NCBI RefSeq assembly: GCF_003313505.1
Contig: NZ_QMHO01000014.1
Span: 32,605 to 96,604 of the forward strand
Source of the DNA: Pedobacter nanyangensis
GTDB lineage: Bacteria > Bacteroidota > Bacteroidia > Sphingobacteriales > Sphingobacteriaceae
Direction of reading: 5' to 3'
Length of the DNA: 64,000 bases
Below, piece by piece: positions 27,517 to 37,157 of this stretch. The notes beneath the pieces are model-generated. The model worked only from the letters and a program-made list of their open reading frames with translations. It ran no database searches and was not told the DNA's origin. Every line of letters starts with the position of its first letter. Within the stretch, counting starts at the first letter, position 1. The translations under genes were made by a program, and so were the position numbers.

Positions 27517-28671
27517 TTAACGATCTAAATGGCCCAGCCATTTAAAAGGCGAATAGGTATCGCCTATACAGGCTTTTACTATTTGTGCGCTAACACTTTC
27601 AAAATTTTCGCTGTTGCTCAACAACACCACCGCTATTCCTTTTTCGGGAAAGGCTACGGCATAATTCTGGTTGGCATCGCCGTGCCCGGTATGAAAAAAT
27701 GCCTTGCCATAAGGCGATTGGAACAAACCTATTCCCAGGCCCCAGGCTAATTTAATGGCATCGTTTTCATGGGTCAAACTGTCTTTCAAGCTACCAAAAC
27801 CACGTTTGCTGGTTACCGCAATTTGCGCACTTAACATTTGCTGAAGGCTGGCTTTGCTTAAGCCTTTGCTGGCCATTAACTGGAGGTAAAAACGGGCATA
27901 ATCGCGAGCGGTGGTTGACATTGAACCTGCCGCACGGCTGCTTTGCCTTCTTTCTGAGCCGTATTTTTTGCCATCTTTAAAATAGGCATAGGAAAAATTG
28001 CTTTCAAAGGGCTTTTGCCAAATCATGCCGGTGCCAGCCATTTGCAGTGGGCCAAAAACTTCCTCTTGGGCAATCAATTCAAGGGGTTTACCGGTATATT
28101 CTTCTATCATAAACCCCAACAGATTGATGCCCTCGTTGGAATAGTAAAATTTTTGGCCCGGCCTGGCTATTAAACTGGCTTTATTGCCATATAATTGACG
28201 CAGCACGGGTAAGCCTGAACGATGCGCCAATAACATCCGGGGCGTAATTAAATTGAACGAAACGGTATCTTCGGCCAAGTCTTTCCATTTGGGATATTCG
28301 GCTATAGGTTTTTTTAAATAGGTATGCACAGGTTGATCTAACTTGAATATTCCACGATCAGCCAAACGCAGGAAAATATAGGCACTTACTGGCTTGGTTA
28401 GGGAAGCCGCATACATTACGGTGCTATCGTTCAAAGGTTTTTGGTTTTCTACATCCTTAAAGCCAAAACTAGAGGTCCATACGGTTTTATGGTTGTTGAT
28501 GATGGCCACCTGTAATCCGGCAATGCGGGCACTATCTACCAAGCGGGCTATTGTTTTTTGGAGGGCGTAGGTACTTACCGATTGGCCATTGAGGTGTTTT
28601 ACCGTGGCGGCATGTTGAGCAAATAAAGGAAATAGGTAAAGTGCAAAAGCAAGCGTAAGTAGGTTTTTCAT
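27517..28671 (-). CDS. Secreted beta-lactamase-fold serine hydrolase
   Basis: The 384-residue protein has a signal peptide (MKNLLTLAFALYLFPLFAQ) and a class C beta-lactamase/DD-peptidase fold. The SxxK motif is S90-L-T-K93, the YxN motif is in FYYSNEGINLLG, and HTGHGD stands in place of KTG. Members are esterases, aminopeptidases or penicillin-binding-like enzymes; activity on beta-lactams is not implied. It is transcribed alone. Confidence 0.87.
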   Translation of the reverse strand: MKNLLTLAFALYLFPLFAQHAATVKHLNGQSVSTYALQKTIARLVDSARIAGLQVAIINNHKTVWTSSFGFKDVENQKPLNDSTVMYAASLTKPVSAYIFLRLADRGIFKLDQPVHTYLKKPIAEYPKWKDLAEDTVSFNLITPRMLLAHRSGLPVLRQLYGNKASLIARPGQKFYYSNEGINLLGFMIEEYTGKPLELIAQEEVFGPLQMAGTGMIWQKPFESNFSYAYFKDGKKYGSERRQSSRAAGSMSTTARDYARFYLQLMASKGLSKASLQQMLSAQIAVTSKRGFGSLKDSLTHENDAIKLAWGLGIGLFQSPYGKAFFHTGHGDANQNYAVAFPEKGIAVVLLSNSENFESVSAQIVKACIGDTYSPFKWLGHLDR

Positions 28672-28776
28672 CTTTTAAATTGTTTAGGACAAATTTAGGA
28701 TGGCATATCGTTTGTTTCAACGACAAGTACCCGACACCTTTACGTCACTTTGGGCCTTTTGCCTCATTAAAGGCCA

Positions 28777-29331
28777 TTATTTTAAAAAACTATAGGATAA
28801 TGGGTAACGAATAGGCTGGCTATTGATGGCCCTGAACAGGTTGATCAAACACATCGCCATGGTGTAAAAATAAACCAATAACGCTAAGGGGAAACCTATC
28901 GGGAAAAAGAATATCAATAGAAAAATAGCGGGAACAAAAGCAAATGACATGGTGAGCTGGAAGTTGATGACCTGCTTGCCTTGGCGGTCGTATTCGGGCA
29001 ACTCGTTTTTTTTCAGGAACCACAAAACGCCGGGGATAATGATGTTGAGAATGGGAAAAAACATCCCTATTAAAGCCGAAGCGTGAAACAGCGGCGTTAA
29101 ATTGCCAGGCTTGGTTAATGGTGCAGGGTTTGCCGTGGGCTCGGTTTCCAAGAGGGTCGCTACGTCTACATCCAAAACATCTGCCAATAATTTGAGCGTA
29201 GCCAAGTGGGCCTCTACGGCACCTTTCTCGATCCGTTGGATTGTTCGGACACTTACGCCAGATAGAGCGGATAATTGTTCTTGACTTAACCCTTTGTTAC
29301 GGCGGCAGCTAGCTAATTTGGATGTGGACAT
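28777..29331 (-). CDS. XRE-type regulator fused to DUF4870 membrane domain
   Basis: The ATG at 29331 (MSTSKLASC) is chosen; eight additional upstream codons are hydrophobic and unlikely. Residues 1-60 form a helix-turn-helix of the XRE family (KGLSQEQLSALSGVSVRTIQRIEKG). Residues 85-185 form a DUF4870-like membrane module with about three to four helices and the DUF4870 marker WFLKKNELPEYDRQGKQVINFQ. Membrane-tethered HTH proteins of this fusion are common in Bacteroidota and of unknown role. It is isolated. Confidence 0.85.
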   Translation of the reverse strand: MSTSKLASCRRNKGLSQEQLSALSGVSVRTIQRIEKGAVEAHLATLKLLADVLDVDVATLLETEPTANPAPLTKPGNLTPLFHASALIGMFFPILNIIIPGVLWFLKKNELPEYDRQGKQVINFQLTMSFAFVPAIFLLIFFFPIGFPLALLVYFYTMAMCLINLFRAINSQPIRYPLSYSFLK

Positions 29332-29363
29332 ACACAAATATAGAAGTTGGAGCATAAAAAATA

Positions 29364-29397
29364 GTTCAATTGTTCATTGTCCATTCATTTTTGTCAT
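29364..29397 (-). repeat. 34-bp dispersed repeat, copy 1
   Basis: On the minus strand this reads ATGACAAAAATGAATGGACA followed by ATGAACAATTGAAC. It matches 32 of 34 positions at 40852-40885 and a longer variant at 60754-60793. All three copies sit in spacers beside PUL transcription units. Confidence 0.7.
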
Positions 29398-29566
29398 GCA
29401 GCGAAGGCGCTCATTGTTTTTTGTTCTTCCGCAGATTGCGCTGATTGATGGCTTGGTTATTTGATAATTTTCTCCTTGGTTCATTGGCTGTTTAAGTGCG
29501 CTCAAATGAGATTTACTGCGTAGCTGCTATGGGGTTCCTGGTTACGCGCTGAATAACAGGAAGTAC

Positions 29567-29598
29567 TTAAACGACAAAGCCGCAACTTTCGTTACGGC
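29567..29598 (-). terminator. Possible terminator at the end of the susC-led operon
   Basis: On the minus strand GCCGTAAC and GTTGCGGC form an 8-bp stem closed by a GAAA tetraloop, followed by a T-rich tail TTTGTCGTTT. It is about 27 bp past the DUF4832 stop. Confidence 0.55.
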
Positions 29599-29624
29599 CC
29601 TGTTTCATTTAAATGATTTCTTAT

Positions 29625-31190
29625 TTACTGTACTTGTACGTTAATGAGCTTTAACCATCCTTCAGGCGTGATGTCGCCGTTTACAGATAGTTTTATCCCT
29701 GGCTTATTGCCGTCGGTGGTATCAACAATGGCCACGGCCCAGGTATATGTTCCGGCAGGCACATCTACGTTGGCTTTTAGCTCATACTTTGTGGGTGCAT
29801 TTTTCATCCACGTTGAAGGCTCACTGGCTTTATCCAGCAATACCTTTTTCACAGCGCCACTACCATCTAACAAGGCAAAAGCTACCTTATACTTAAAGTT
29901 CCACTGCGGAATATTATTAGGGAAATAGCCCCAGCCCATATTTCTCCAACGGTGCGTAATGGTGGTTTCGGTATTGCTGTTGAGTTTTTCTGGCAGGTAA
30001 ACCTGATCCGGATATAAGCGATAGCCGCCTTCAGAAACAAAGCGCTGCACCAAGGTAAATGACTTAGCAAACCAGCTTTCAATATCTCCAATACGGAAAT
30101 CCATGGTATTTACGGCAGCTTCTAAGGAGGCATCAAATTCCCCTTTCCGCACATCTTCGGGATGGCCTTCGCGGTACTTGCCGCTTGGATCAGTCCAATA
30201 ACGGTGGGTGCCGCTGGTGATCCAGCCGCCTTCCATCAAAATTGGACGTTTAAAATTCCAGGCTTTGGCAAAATTCTTTTCCCAAGTTTGGTAGTAGTCG
30301 GTCATGCCAAAAGCATCTTGGCGAAGGCTGTATCCTTTGTTGATCAATTTGACAAGTAATCTTTCTGAATTAGGATTGGCTGAGCCCCAGCTTACGGGAT
30401 CTCCCACTACCCTATGGTAGTTTATGGCCAAAGGAATTTTGGTGAATGTTCTGGTGTAAAGGTCAGATATCCAGTCCATCACTTCTTCTTTGGCTTCTTC
30501 AATTTTTGCGACAGGTGTGCTAGCCGCTGGATCAAAATAGACGACGTTATGCGCCTCGCCCCATTTTCCCAAACCGTAGGCGTCAATGAATGCCGTTTTC
30601 TTTGGATCGTTAAAATCCTTGGCCAGCTCTTCGATAAATTTGGTGTAATACTGCCTGAAAACGGGATCTTGTGGGTATGGGGTTTTGCGTGTAGGATAGG
30701 CGGCATTTTCCAGGTAAAATTTCGCACCTGCGTCAAACACAAATTGCGGGGTATTCAATCCTTGGTCGCGGCCGTCTACTACAATACGAAAAGAGATGGG
30801 CAAACCTCTGCTTTCGGCACCTTTAATCATTTTATAGATTGCCGTACTGGGGTCTCGCCATGCGTAAACCCCGTTAGCAGGGTTAAATGTAGCCCAGTTG
30901 GTACGGATGTAGCAGGCCGAAGCATAATCAATAGCCTTCACCCTTTTTCCCAAATCTGGCACATAATATTCCGTATCCCAATAGCTTTCCAGGCCAGATC
31001 CCGAGCCATACATCACCCATCCGTTTAAAGGGTTGCGGAATACGGAACTCCTGTTATAGTTAGGTTTTACCAATGTTCCCTGGGCTTTTGTAGCCTCATC
31101 TTCCTTGTTTTTTTTACAGGCAAAAACCAGGAGGCACATGATTGCGGCCAACGTTTTTAGGCCTGCTATTTTATAGTTTTGTTTTTTCAT
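29625..31190 (-). CDS. DUF4832 lipoprotein, candidate glycoside hydrolase (paralogue A)
   Basis: The ATG at 31190 (MKKQNYKIAGLKTLAAIM) gives 521 residues with a lipobox ending in C25 (CLLVFAC). The rest is a DUF4832 protein: a predicted TIM-barrel-like core followed by a C-terminal beta-sandwich (about 410-521). The core has two glutamates conserved with the paralogue at 58748: E212 in GLGKWGEAH and E320 in RPILMEGGWI, about 108 residues apart. In retaining clan-A glycosidases two such glutamates are the acid/base and nucleophile. A catalytic role here is my inference, not established for the family. It is the last gene of the susC-led operon and follows the SusE-like gene by 52 bp. The surface-lipoprotein character suggests it acts on or binds the polymer outside the cell. 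Confidence 0.8.
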   Translation of the reverse strand: MKKQNYKIAGLKTLAAIMCLLVFACKKNKEDEATKAQGTLVKPNYNRSSVFRNPLNGWVMYGSGSGLESYWDTEYYVPDLGKRVKAIDYASACYIRTNWATFNPANGVYAWRDPSTAIYKMIKGAESRGLPISFRIVVDGRDQGLNTPQFVFDAGAKFYLENAAYPTRKTPYPQDPVFRQYYTKFIEELAKDFNDPKKTAFIDAYGLGKWGEAHNVVYFDPAASTPVAKIEEAKEEVMDWISDLYTRTFTKIPLAINYHRVVGDPVSWGSANPNSERLLVKLINKGYSLRQDAFGMTDYYQTWEKNFAKAWNFKRPILMEGGWITSGTHRYWTDPSGKYREGHPEDVRKGEFDASLEAAVNTMDFRIGDIESWFAKSFTLVQRFVSEGGYRLYPDQVYLPEKLNSNTETTITHRWRNMGWGYFPNNIPQWNFKYKVAFALLDGSGAVKKVLLDKASEPSTWMKNAPTKYELKANVDVPAGTYTWAVAIVDTTDGNKPGIKLSVNGDITPEGWLKLINVQVQ

Positions 31191-31242
31191 TTTGAGTAAC
31201 CTTAAATTTAATTTATACTCCAGCATTTTTACAGGTTTTGAT

Positions 31243-32466
31243 TTAGCGTTTCTCTGCTAGGATAGTGTTGTTCCGTAAATCAAAAATCAGCACATTGGTG
31301 GTTGCGGGAATAGTGTAATAGGAGTTGCGCTGCGCACTGGTGGTTCCGCCCGCCAATTCGGTCACTTTTCCTAGGATCAGCGTAAGTTCCTGCGCTGTGC
31401 CGGTACCACTTACGGGAGCGGTAAAGGCGTAGGCCAAGTTCTTATTATTATCCGTACCACCATATACAATAAACTTGGCTTTTCCAACCCTGCCGCCAGT
31501 ATATACAAGTACTTGCGGGTCGGCCAAACTTACTTTACAGTCCATTTTAATTGGGGCGCCCCAACTGTTGATTTGTCCGTGCATCCATAACTCGGCAACT
31601 GTAGTGTTGTATACTACGCCGCCGTCGCCATTCCAAGTAACTACCCTTGGGGTTAGCGCCTGCGCAGGCGAGTAGATGGTTGCTGTGGCTTTTTGCATGT
31701 TTACCACTACGCGGTACTCGCCGGCTGTTTCTATCTTCCATGCAAATTTGGCTTCACGCATTTTAATCGGTACTGCCTGTCCATCTTTAAGTGTGGTGCT
31801 GGCATCTGCCGCTACAATGTAGTTGGTAGTTCCGTTGAACTCTACTGGGATTTCGAGGTCACCTGGCTGTAAATTCAATACATAAGCGTATTGGTTAAGG
31901 TTTTCCAAGGTTGCCGGCATTTCGATTTTATTAATGCCCTGAATGGCGCTTCCGGCCAAAAATACTTTATCGGCATCAAAAACTACGGTTTTAATTGGCG
32001 TTACCACTACGCGTATGGTACGTACTTCGGGAGCTTCAAAGGTTGCACCACCTTGCCATTCGGCCACTACCCTAAACTCCAGGGTAAAAGATTTGTTGGC
32101 TGGTATTCCCCATTTTTCATTTGCCCAGTTCTGCAACTGTTCTGAGGTGAAGCTTCGGCTAAATACGCCGTCGTCTTCATAAGTAAAGATAGCGGTTGAT
32201 GAGCCAAAGTTATTGCCCAATACATCTAAACTGGTTGTGTACGATACCATGTGGTCATCAGACTGCGGCCTGGCAGGTGTCCAACTGAAAGTGACGATAT
32301 CTTTTCCAAGGTTATTTTCATCGAGCGCAATATTTGCCGCCGAGGCCTTGAGTTCCATTTTTTCTTGAACTTTTGGAATGTCGTTGATTCCCTTTTTACA
32401 GGCCGAAAGGCAAAGTACAAAGCTCAAAAACAATAAGGTTCTATTTAAATAGTTTGTTCTTTTCAT
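31243..32466 (-). CDS. SusE-like surface glycan-binding lipoprotein
   Basis: This 407-residue protein has a lipobox ending at C23 (LCLSAC) and the SusE-type Ig-like N-terminal domain near residues 30-155 (FSWTPARPQSDDHMVSYT, VRTIRVVV). It is followed by tandem beta-sandwich modules of the SusE/SusF C-terminal type, with GEYRVVVNMQKATATI-like strands near 230-260. Such proteins bind the target polysaccharide at the cell surface. It follows susD with a 27-bp gap and precedes DUF4832 paralogue A. Ligand identity cannot be deduced. Confidence 0.85.
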   Translation of the reverse strand: MKRTNYLNRTLLFLSFVLCLSACKKGINDIPKVQEKMELKASAANIALDENNLGKDIVTFSWTPARPQSDDHMVSYTTSLDVLGNNFGSSTAIFTYEDDGVFSRSFTSEQLQNWANEKWGIPANKSFTLEFRVVAEWQGGATFEAPEVRTIRVVVTPIKTVVFDADKVFLAGSAIQGINKIEMPATLENLNQYAYVLNLQPGDLEIPVEFNGTTNYIVAADASTTLKDGQAVPIKMREAKFAWKIETAGEYRVVVNMQKATATIYSPAQALTPRVVTWNGDGGVVYNTTVAELWMHGQINSWGAPIKMDCKVSLADPQVLVYTGGRVGKAKFIVYGGTDNNKNLAYAFTAPVSGTGTAQELTLILGKVTELAGGTTSAQRNSYYTIPATTNVLIFDLRNNTILAEKR

Positions 32467-32493
32467 CTGTTTATTTTTTTTACAACATTGTGG

Positions 32494-34149
32494 TTAGTTG
32501 CCGTATCCTGGGTTTTGCGGGAATGGAGCATCTCTATTCGAATCTCTGATTGCCTGTGGAATTGGCCATAGTGCATGGTTTTCATTCACCTTGTCTTTAA
32601 TTGCGGTGTTATAGGCTTTCACACGTTCCACATATTTTTTGGTACGCACCAAGGTAAATCTTCTGCTTTCCTCACCTACCAATTCCCTGATACGTTCATC
32701 CAACAGATAATCCATGTTCATTTGTGCGGCCGCCACATCTCCGGCACCGGCTCTCCTGCGCACTTCGTTTACGGCATCAGCAGCTTTCGAAGGGTTATTT
32801 TGTCCGAGATAAGCTTCGGCCAATAGCAGGTAAGTTTCGGCCAGGCGAAATTTCATGCGGTCTTTGTAGCTGCCGGTTAAACTTAGGTTTTCGGTACGTC
32901 CGTAGAAAAACTTGGTAATTGCAGGGAACAATGTTTTGGTTGTAAACCAAGTTTGCTCGGTAATTGCGGCTTTCTTTCCATATAGGGCGGCGTCACCAGC
33001 ATTGTTGTAGTACCAATCACGTTTAATGTTATAATTTGAATTTCGGATATCATTGGTGTTAAAAATACCCGCAACATTTCCGGTGGCGTTGGTACGGTTT
33101 GTGCCCATCCACCATTTCATAGGTACCAGTTGGGCAATACCACGGCCGCCCAACGTATCGGCTAGTACAAATCCGCTGATTGACGAGTAGTTTGGAATCC
33201 AGGCCCTGCGTGTCCAATCATCGGAATTGGTGCCGCCGCCAATCACGTTAAATTGGAACTGCAATACCCAGATACTTTCTTTGTTGCCGCTTTTTCTATT
33301 TTGATTGTTTTCTAGGAACATATCGCTGAATACATCCCCGGGTTTGTCTTTATTTACGCCAAATCTGGTTTTCATCAGGTTGTAATATCCGCTGTTGATT
33401 ACCGCCAAGGCTGCCTTTTCTGCTTCTGGGTAATTGCCCTGCAGCAAATAGATTTCGCTTAACAGGTGGCTTGCCGCCCATTTGGTTAATTTTCCTTCTT
33501 TCAAAGTACTGGCATCTGGGTTTGTTGGCAAATGGTCAACGGCAAATTTGAGGTCATCTACCATGTGCGCAATTACTTCGGCTTTAGGGGTGCGCTCAAA
33601 ATTAAGTTTGAAATCGTACAGAATGGTTTCTACGTAGGGCACGTCACCATATAAATAAACCAGGGTACGGTAGGCATAGGCCCTAAAGAAACGGGCTTCG
33701 GCCTGAAAACGAGCTTTGTCTGTTGGCAAGTCCCAATTGGTATTTTTATCGGCATAAACGAGCATCAGGTTTGCCGAAGAAATTAAGCTGTAGGCCCAAT
33801 TCCAATAGGTTCCTACAAATCTTTCGGATGGGGTGAGGGTTAGGTTGGCAAAGGCCATTAACGAGGCGTCGCTATTAATAACATCAGCAATATCGGTAGC
33901 TGCCTGCAAGGCTTCATAAGGAGCGGCACCGTTGTGGATATAGGCTCCGCCTTCGCCATAGGTATTATATTCTGAACGCGTTAATGCGTAAAGTCCGGTA
34001 CTGCCTACTTCAAACCCATAGGTACTGGTATAAGTATTGGTTGGGGCAAGTGCTGTCTTCAAATCTTCTTCTAAAAACTTTTTACAGCCACCCGACGAGA
34101 ACAATATGGTAAGTGCAATACTTGCTTTGATTATATTTTTCATTTTCAT
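32494..34149 (-). CDS. SusD/RagB-family nutrient-binding lipoprotein
   Basis: The 551-residue protein has a lipobox with C22 (LFSSGGCKK) and the SusD fold: N-terminal TPR-like helices with ARFFRAYAYRTLVYLYGDVPYVE near 150-175, a variable loop region, and the C-terminal SusD block KFRLAETYLLLAEAYLGQ plus EVRRRAGAG and LLDERIRELVGE. SusD forms the lid over its SusC barrel partner. It lies 11 bp after susC. Confidence 0.95.
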   Translation of the reverse strand: MKMKNIIKASIALTILFSSGGCKKFLEEDLKTALAPTNTYTSTYGFEVGSTGLYALTRSEYNTYGEGGAYIHNGAAPYEALQAATDIADVINSDASLMAFANLTLTPSERFVGTYWNWAYSLISSANLMLVYADKNTNWDLPTDKARFQAEARFFRAYAYRTLVYLYGDVPYVETILYDFKLNFERTPKAEVIAHMVDDLKFAVDHLPTNPDASTLKEGKLTKWAASHLLSEIYLLQGNYPEAEKAALAVINSGYYNLMKTRFGVNKDKPGDVFSDMFLENNQNRKSGNKESIWVLQFQFNVIGGGTNSDDWTRRAWIPNYSSISGFVLADTLGGRGIAQLVPMKWWMGTNRTNATGNVAGIFNTNDIRNSNYNIKRDWYYNNAGDAALYGKKAAITEQTWFTTKTLFPAITKFFYGRTENLSLTGSYKDRMKFRLAETYLLLAEAYLGQNNPSKAADAVNEVRRRAGAGDVAAAQMNMDYLLDERIRELVGEESRRFTLVRTKKYVERVKAYNTAIKDKVNENHALWPIPQAIRDSNRDAPFPQNPGYGN

Positions 34150-34160
34150 GTGGTATTAAA

Positions 34161-37157
34161 TTAAAAGTTTACGTTTAGACCGAACATATATGAACGAGCT
34201 GTTGGATACGATGCCATCCAGGTATTGTCGTAGTTAAGCACTTGTCGGATGTTGGAGAAAGTGTGCAGGTTATTTACGCTGGCATTTACATCAATACCAC
34301 TTACGCCTATTTTTTTGGCAACGCTTTGCGGAACTCTATATCCGAAAGTGATATTCCTAACTTGTACATAGTTCACTTTTTTATAGTAGCCATGTCCCAC
34401 GGGATTTAGATAGCCGGGAGAAACAATGGTAGCATTTGGATTTTCAGGAGTCCAGTAGTTGGCACCATGCACATAATTGGTAATTCCAAAGGTCCATGCG
34501 CCGATGTTGGCCATGTGGTCATCACGCCATACGCCAAAAACGCCAGTTACCAAAGCTGATGCATAAAAGTTTTTATAGCTTAGCCTGTTGGCAAGTGAAG
34601 CCGTGTAACGTGGATTTTTAGAGCCGATCACTTTCCTATCACGGGCATCAATAATTCCGTTGCCGTCCAAATCTTCCAGCTTGGCCGAACCAGGTACTGC
34701 GCCCGCAACATTAGGTGTTTCTCCGTTTTGCCATACACCAATCATGTTTTGATCAAAAAATACCCTTAACGGCTTGCCGATGTACCAATTGTTTCCGATG
34801 TCATCTTTTCCGTCGCCCCTTAGTTCCACAATTTTGTCGCGGTTTAAAGAAAGTACTGCTGTAGAGCTCCATTTGAAATTTCGCACATCAACGTTAACGG
34901 TATTTAGTGTTACCTCAATTCCTCGGTTTTGTGTTTCGCCAATGTTATCCCAAATCCTACCATAACCGTTCATGATTGGAACAGCACGCTGCATGAGCAA
35001 ATCTTTGGTTCTGGAACTATACATGTCTATTGTACCGCTCAATCTGTTTTTAAACAGCTGAAAGTCGATACCGAGGTTGGCAGAATAAGTGGTTTCCCAT
35101 TTTAAACTAGGGTTACCGATCCCATCATTGGCAAGGTATGCTGTATTTACCGCAACGCCGTCATCGCCCCATATATATTTCACGTTTGAGTACAAGCGGT
35201 CTAAGGTTTGGTACTCTCTGATGGCCTGGTTACCATTGGCACCGTACGAAACACGCAGTTTAAGCATATCCAGCCAGCTTACCTTGTTTTTCAGGAAGCT
35301 TTCGTCGCCAATATGCCAAGCTAGGGCCGCTACGGGGAAAAATGCATATTTGTTGTTCACTCCAAAAACCGAAGAACCATCTGTACGGCCTGTTAGCGTT
35401 AACAGGTACCTGCCCTTGTAGCTATAGTTCAAACGGCCCATGTATGATAGCATTGCGTTTTCGACCAAGCCTGAATTGATGATGATATTACGTGCCGCAG
35501 AACCTATCATAAAATATTCCGAATCATCGGTAAGGTAGCCTTCGCCACTTTGAGAGGAGCTTACCTGCTTTGTTTGCTGCATACTGAACAAGCCTGTGGC
35601 TTCAAAACGGTGATCACCAAATTCGCGTTCATATTTCAACAGGTTTTCCCAGGTATAATCAGTGTACTGCGAATTGCTTATTGAAGCTTTTCCACCCACT
35701 TGGGTACCTTGTTCCCTGCCGTCGAAGGTATCTCTTCCGTAATAGGTACCGTTAAAGCCGTTTCTATAGTTGTAGCCAAAATTTGAGCGCAAGGAAAGGC
35801 CCTTAACCGGCAACTTTATATCGGCATAGCCAGAAAGGAAAAAGTTGTGATTGATGATATCCTGAACGGCATTTACATTACGCATTGGATTTACAATCAA
35901 CGAATATTCCATGGGTTCAGGCACATAATTCCCTGAGGCATCCTTGTAGCTACCATAAGGACTTTGCTTAATGGCGTGCTCAAGATTGGGCGTAATGCCG
36001 CCATCGCTTCTGCGGGTGTATTGCATACCTATCCCAATGGTTAACCATTTGTTGAAGGTTTGATCAATATTGGTGGTCATGTTTAAACGAGACAAGCGTG
36101 AATTGTATACTACCCCATCTTGTTGCAAAGCGGCTAGTGATGCCATGTATTTGGTGGTTTCTGTTCCACCAGAAATACTCAATTGGTGGTCGGTGGTTAA
36201 TGCTCTTCTAAACACATAGTCCTGCCAATCGTGGGTAATTCCCTTGGCGTAGTTTCCGCGTTCGGTTACACTGATGATATCTCCGGCAATGGGGTCTAAT
36301 AAAGATCCGCTAAAGCCTTGCCTCAACCTTCCAATATCCTGTTGAAAACGGATATATTCGTTTGGCCCCATCACATCAATGGTTTGCATGGGTTCGGCCA
36401 TGCCCAACTGCCCGCGATAAGCCACTTGTGCCTTGCCTAATGAACCTCGTTTGGTTTGGATCAGGATAATACCGTTTGATGCACGAGAGCCGTAAATAGC
36501 GGCCGCCGATGCATCTTTTAAGATACTTAGGTTTTCGATATTGTTTGGATCAAGATCGCTAAGGGTACCACTATAAGGTATTCCATCTAAAATAATCAAC
36601 GGCTTGTTATCAGCCTGTATGGAGTTTTCGCCACGGATCAGCAAACTTTGGCTAGCCCCGGGGGCAGCATTGGCGGTGGTAATGGTAAAACCGGCCACCT
36701 GTCCCACCAGGCGGTCCATCAAGTTAGGGGTAGATACCATGCTCAGCTGCTCTTTTCCCACTACGGCCAAACCGCCGGTGAGGTCCTTTTTCTTGGCCGT
36801 ACCGTAGCCTATTACCACGATCTGGTCCAAGGTTTTATCTCCCGACATTTTCACGTTGATTATGCCTGTAGGATTAACCTTGATTTCTTGCGGGTCAAAA
36901 CCAATGTAGGAAAACACCAAAGTAGCTGTAGGAGCTGCCTGTAGGGCATAGTTTCCGTCAGCATCTGTAGAAGTTCCGTTTTTTGTTCCCTTGATGATTA
37001 CCGATACGCCAACCAGCACTTCTCCCTTCTCGTCGGTAACCTTTCCTTTAATTCTAATTTGATCTGTTTGTTGTGAAAAGCCATAATTTGTTGCCATCAG
37101 CAGTATGGCCACCATCATGAGCCAGCTCTTGAGCTTGATGTGTAGTTCTTTTATCAT
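34161..37157 (-). CDS. SusC/RagA-family TonB-linked outer-membrane receptor
   Basis: The 998-residue receptor starts with a signal peptide (residues 1-29), then a carboxypeptidase-regulatory-like domain (about 33-110), a TonB-box-like DQIVVIGYGTAKKKDLTG, and the plug with the SusC signature (LSILKDASAAAIYGSRASNG). The remainder is a 22-strand barrel. It imports oligosaccharides captured by SusD. It is the promoter-proximal gene of the susC-susD-susE-DUF4832 operon; the predicted HTCS-controlled promoter lies about 440 bp upstream, at 37598-37661. Confidence 0.97.
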   Translation of the reverse strand: MIKELHIKLKSWLMMVAILLMATNYGFSQQTDQIRIKGKVTDEKGEVLVGVSVIIKGTKNGTSTDADGNYALQAAPTATLVFSYIGFDPQEIKVNPTGIINVKMSGDKTLDQIVVIGYGTAKKKDLTGGLAVVGKEQLSMVSTPNLMDRLVGQVAGFTITTANAAPGASQSLLIRGENSIQADNKPLIILDGIPYSGTLSDLDPNNIENLSILKDASAAAIYGSRASNGIILIQTKRGSLGKAQVAYRGQLGMAEPMQTIDVMGPNEYIRFQQDIGRLRQGFSGSLLDPIAGDIISVTERGNYAKGITHDWQDYVFRRALTTDHQLSISGGTETTKYMASLAALQQDGVVYNSRLSRLNMTTNIDQTFNKWLTIGIGMQYTRRSDGGITPNLEHAIKQSPYGSYKDASGNYVPEPMEYSLIVNPMRNVNAVQDIINHNFFLSGYADIKLPVKGLSLRSNFGYNYRNGFNGTYYGRDTFDGREQGTQVGGKASISNSQYTDYTWENLLKYEREFGDHRFEATGLFSMQQTKQVSSSQSGEGYLTDDSEYFMIGSAARNIIINSGLVENAMLSYMGRLNYSYKGRYLLTLTGRTDGSSVFGVNNKYAFFPVAALAWHIGDESFLKNKVSWLDMLKLRVSYGANGNQAIREYQTLDRLYSNVKYIWGDDGVAVNTAYLANDGIGNPSLKWETTYSANLGIDFQLFKNRLSGTIDMYSSRTKDLLMQRAVPIMNGYGRIWDNIGETQNRGIEVTLNTVNVDVRNFKWSSTAVLSLNRDKIVELRGDGKDDIGNNWYIGKPLRVFFDQNMIGVWQNGETPNVAGAVPGSAKLEDLDGNGIIDARDRKVIGSKNPRYTASLANRLSYKNFYASALVTGVFGVWRDDHMANIGAWTFGITNYVHGANYWTPENPNATIVSPGYLNPVGHGYYKKVNYVQVRNITFGYRVPQSVAKKIGVSGIDVNASVNNLHTFSNIRQVLNYDNTWMASYPTARSYMFGLNVNF

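Noticed and set aside
30414..31028. A 204-codon plus-strand frame opposite DUF4832 paralogue A.
   Set aside because: It mirrors the codon pattern of the true gene and has no homology I recognise.
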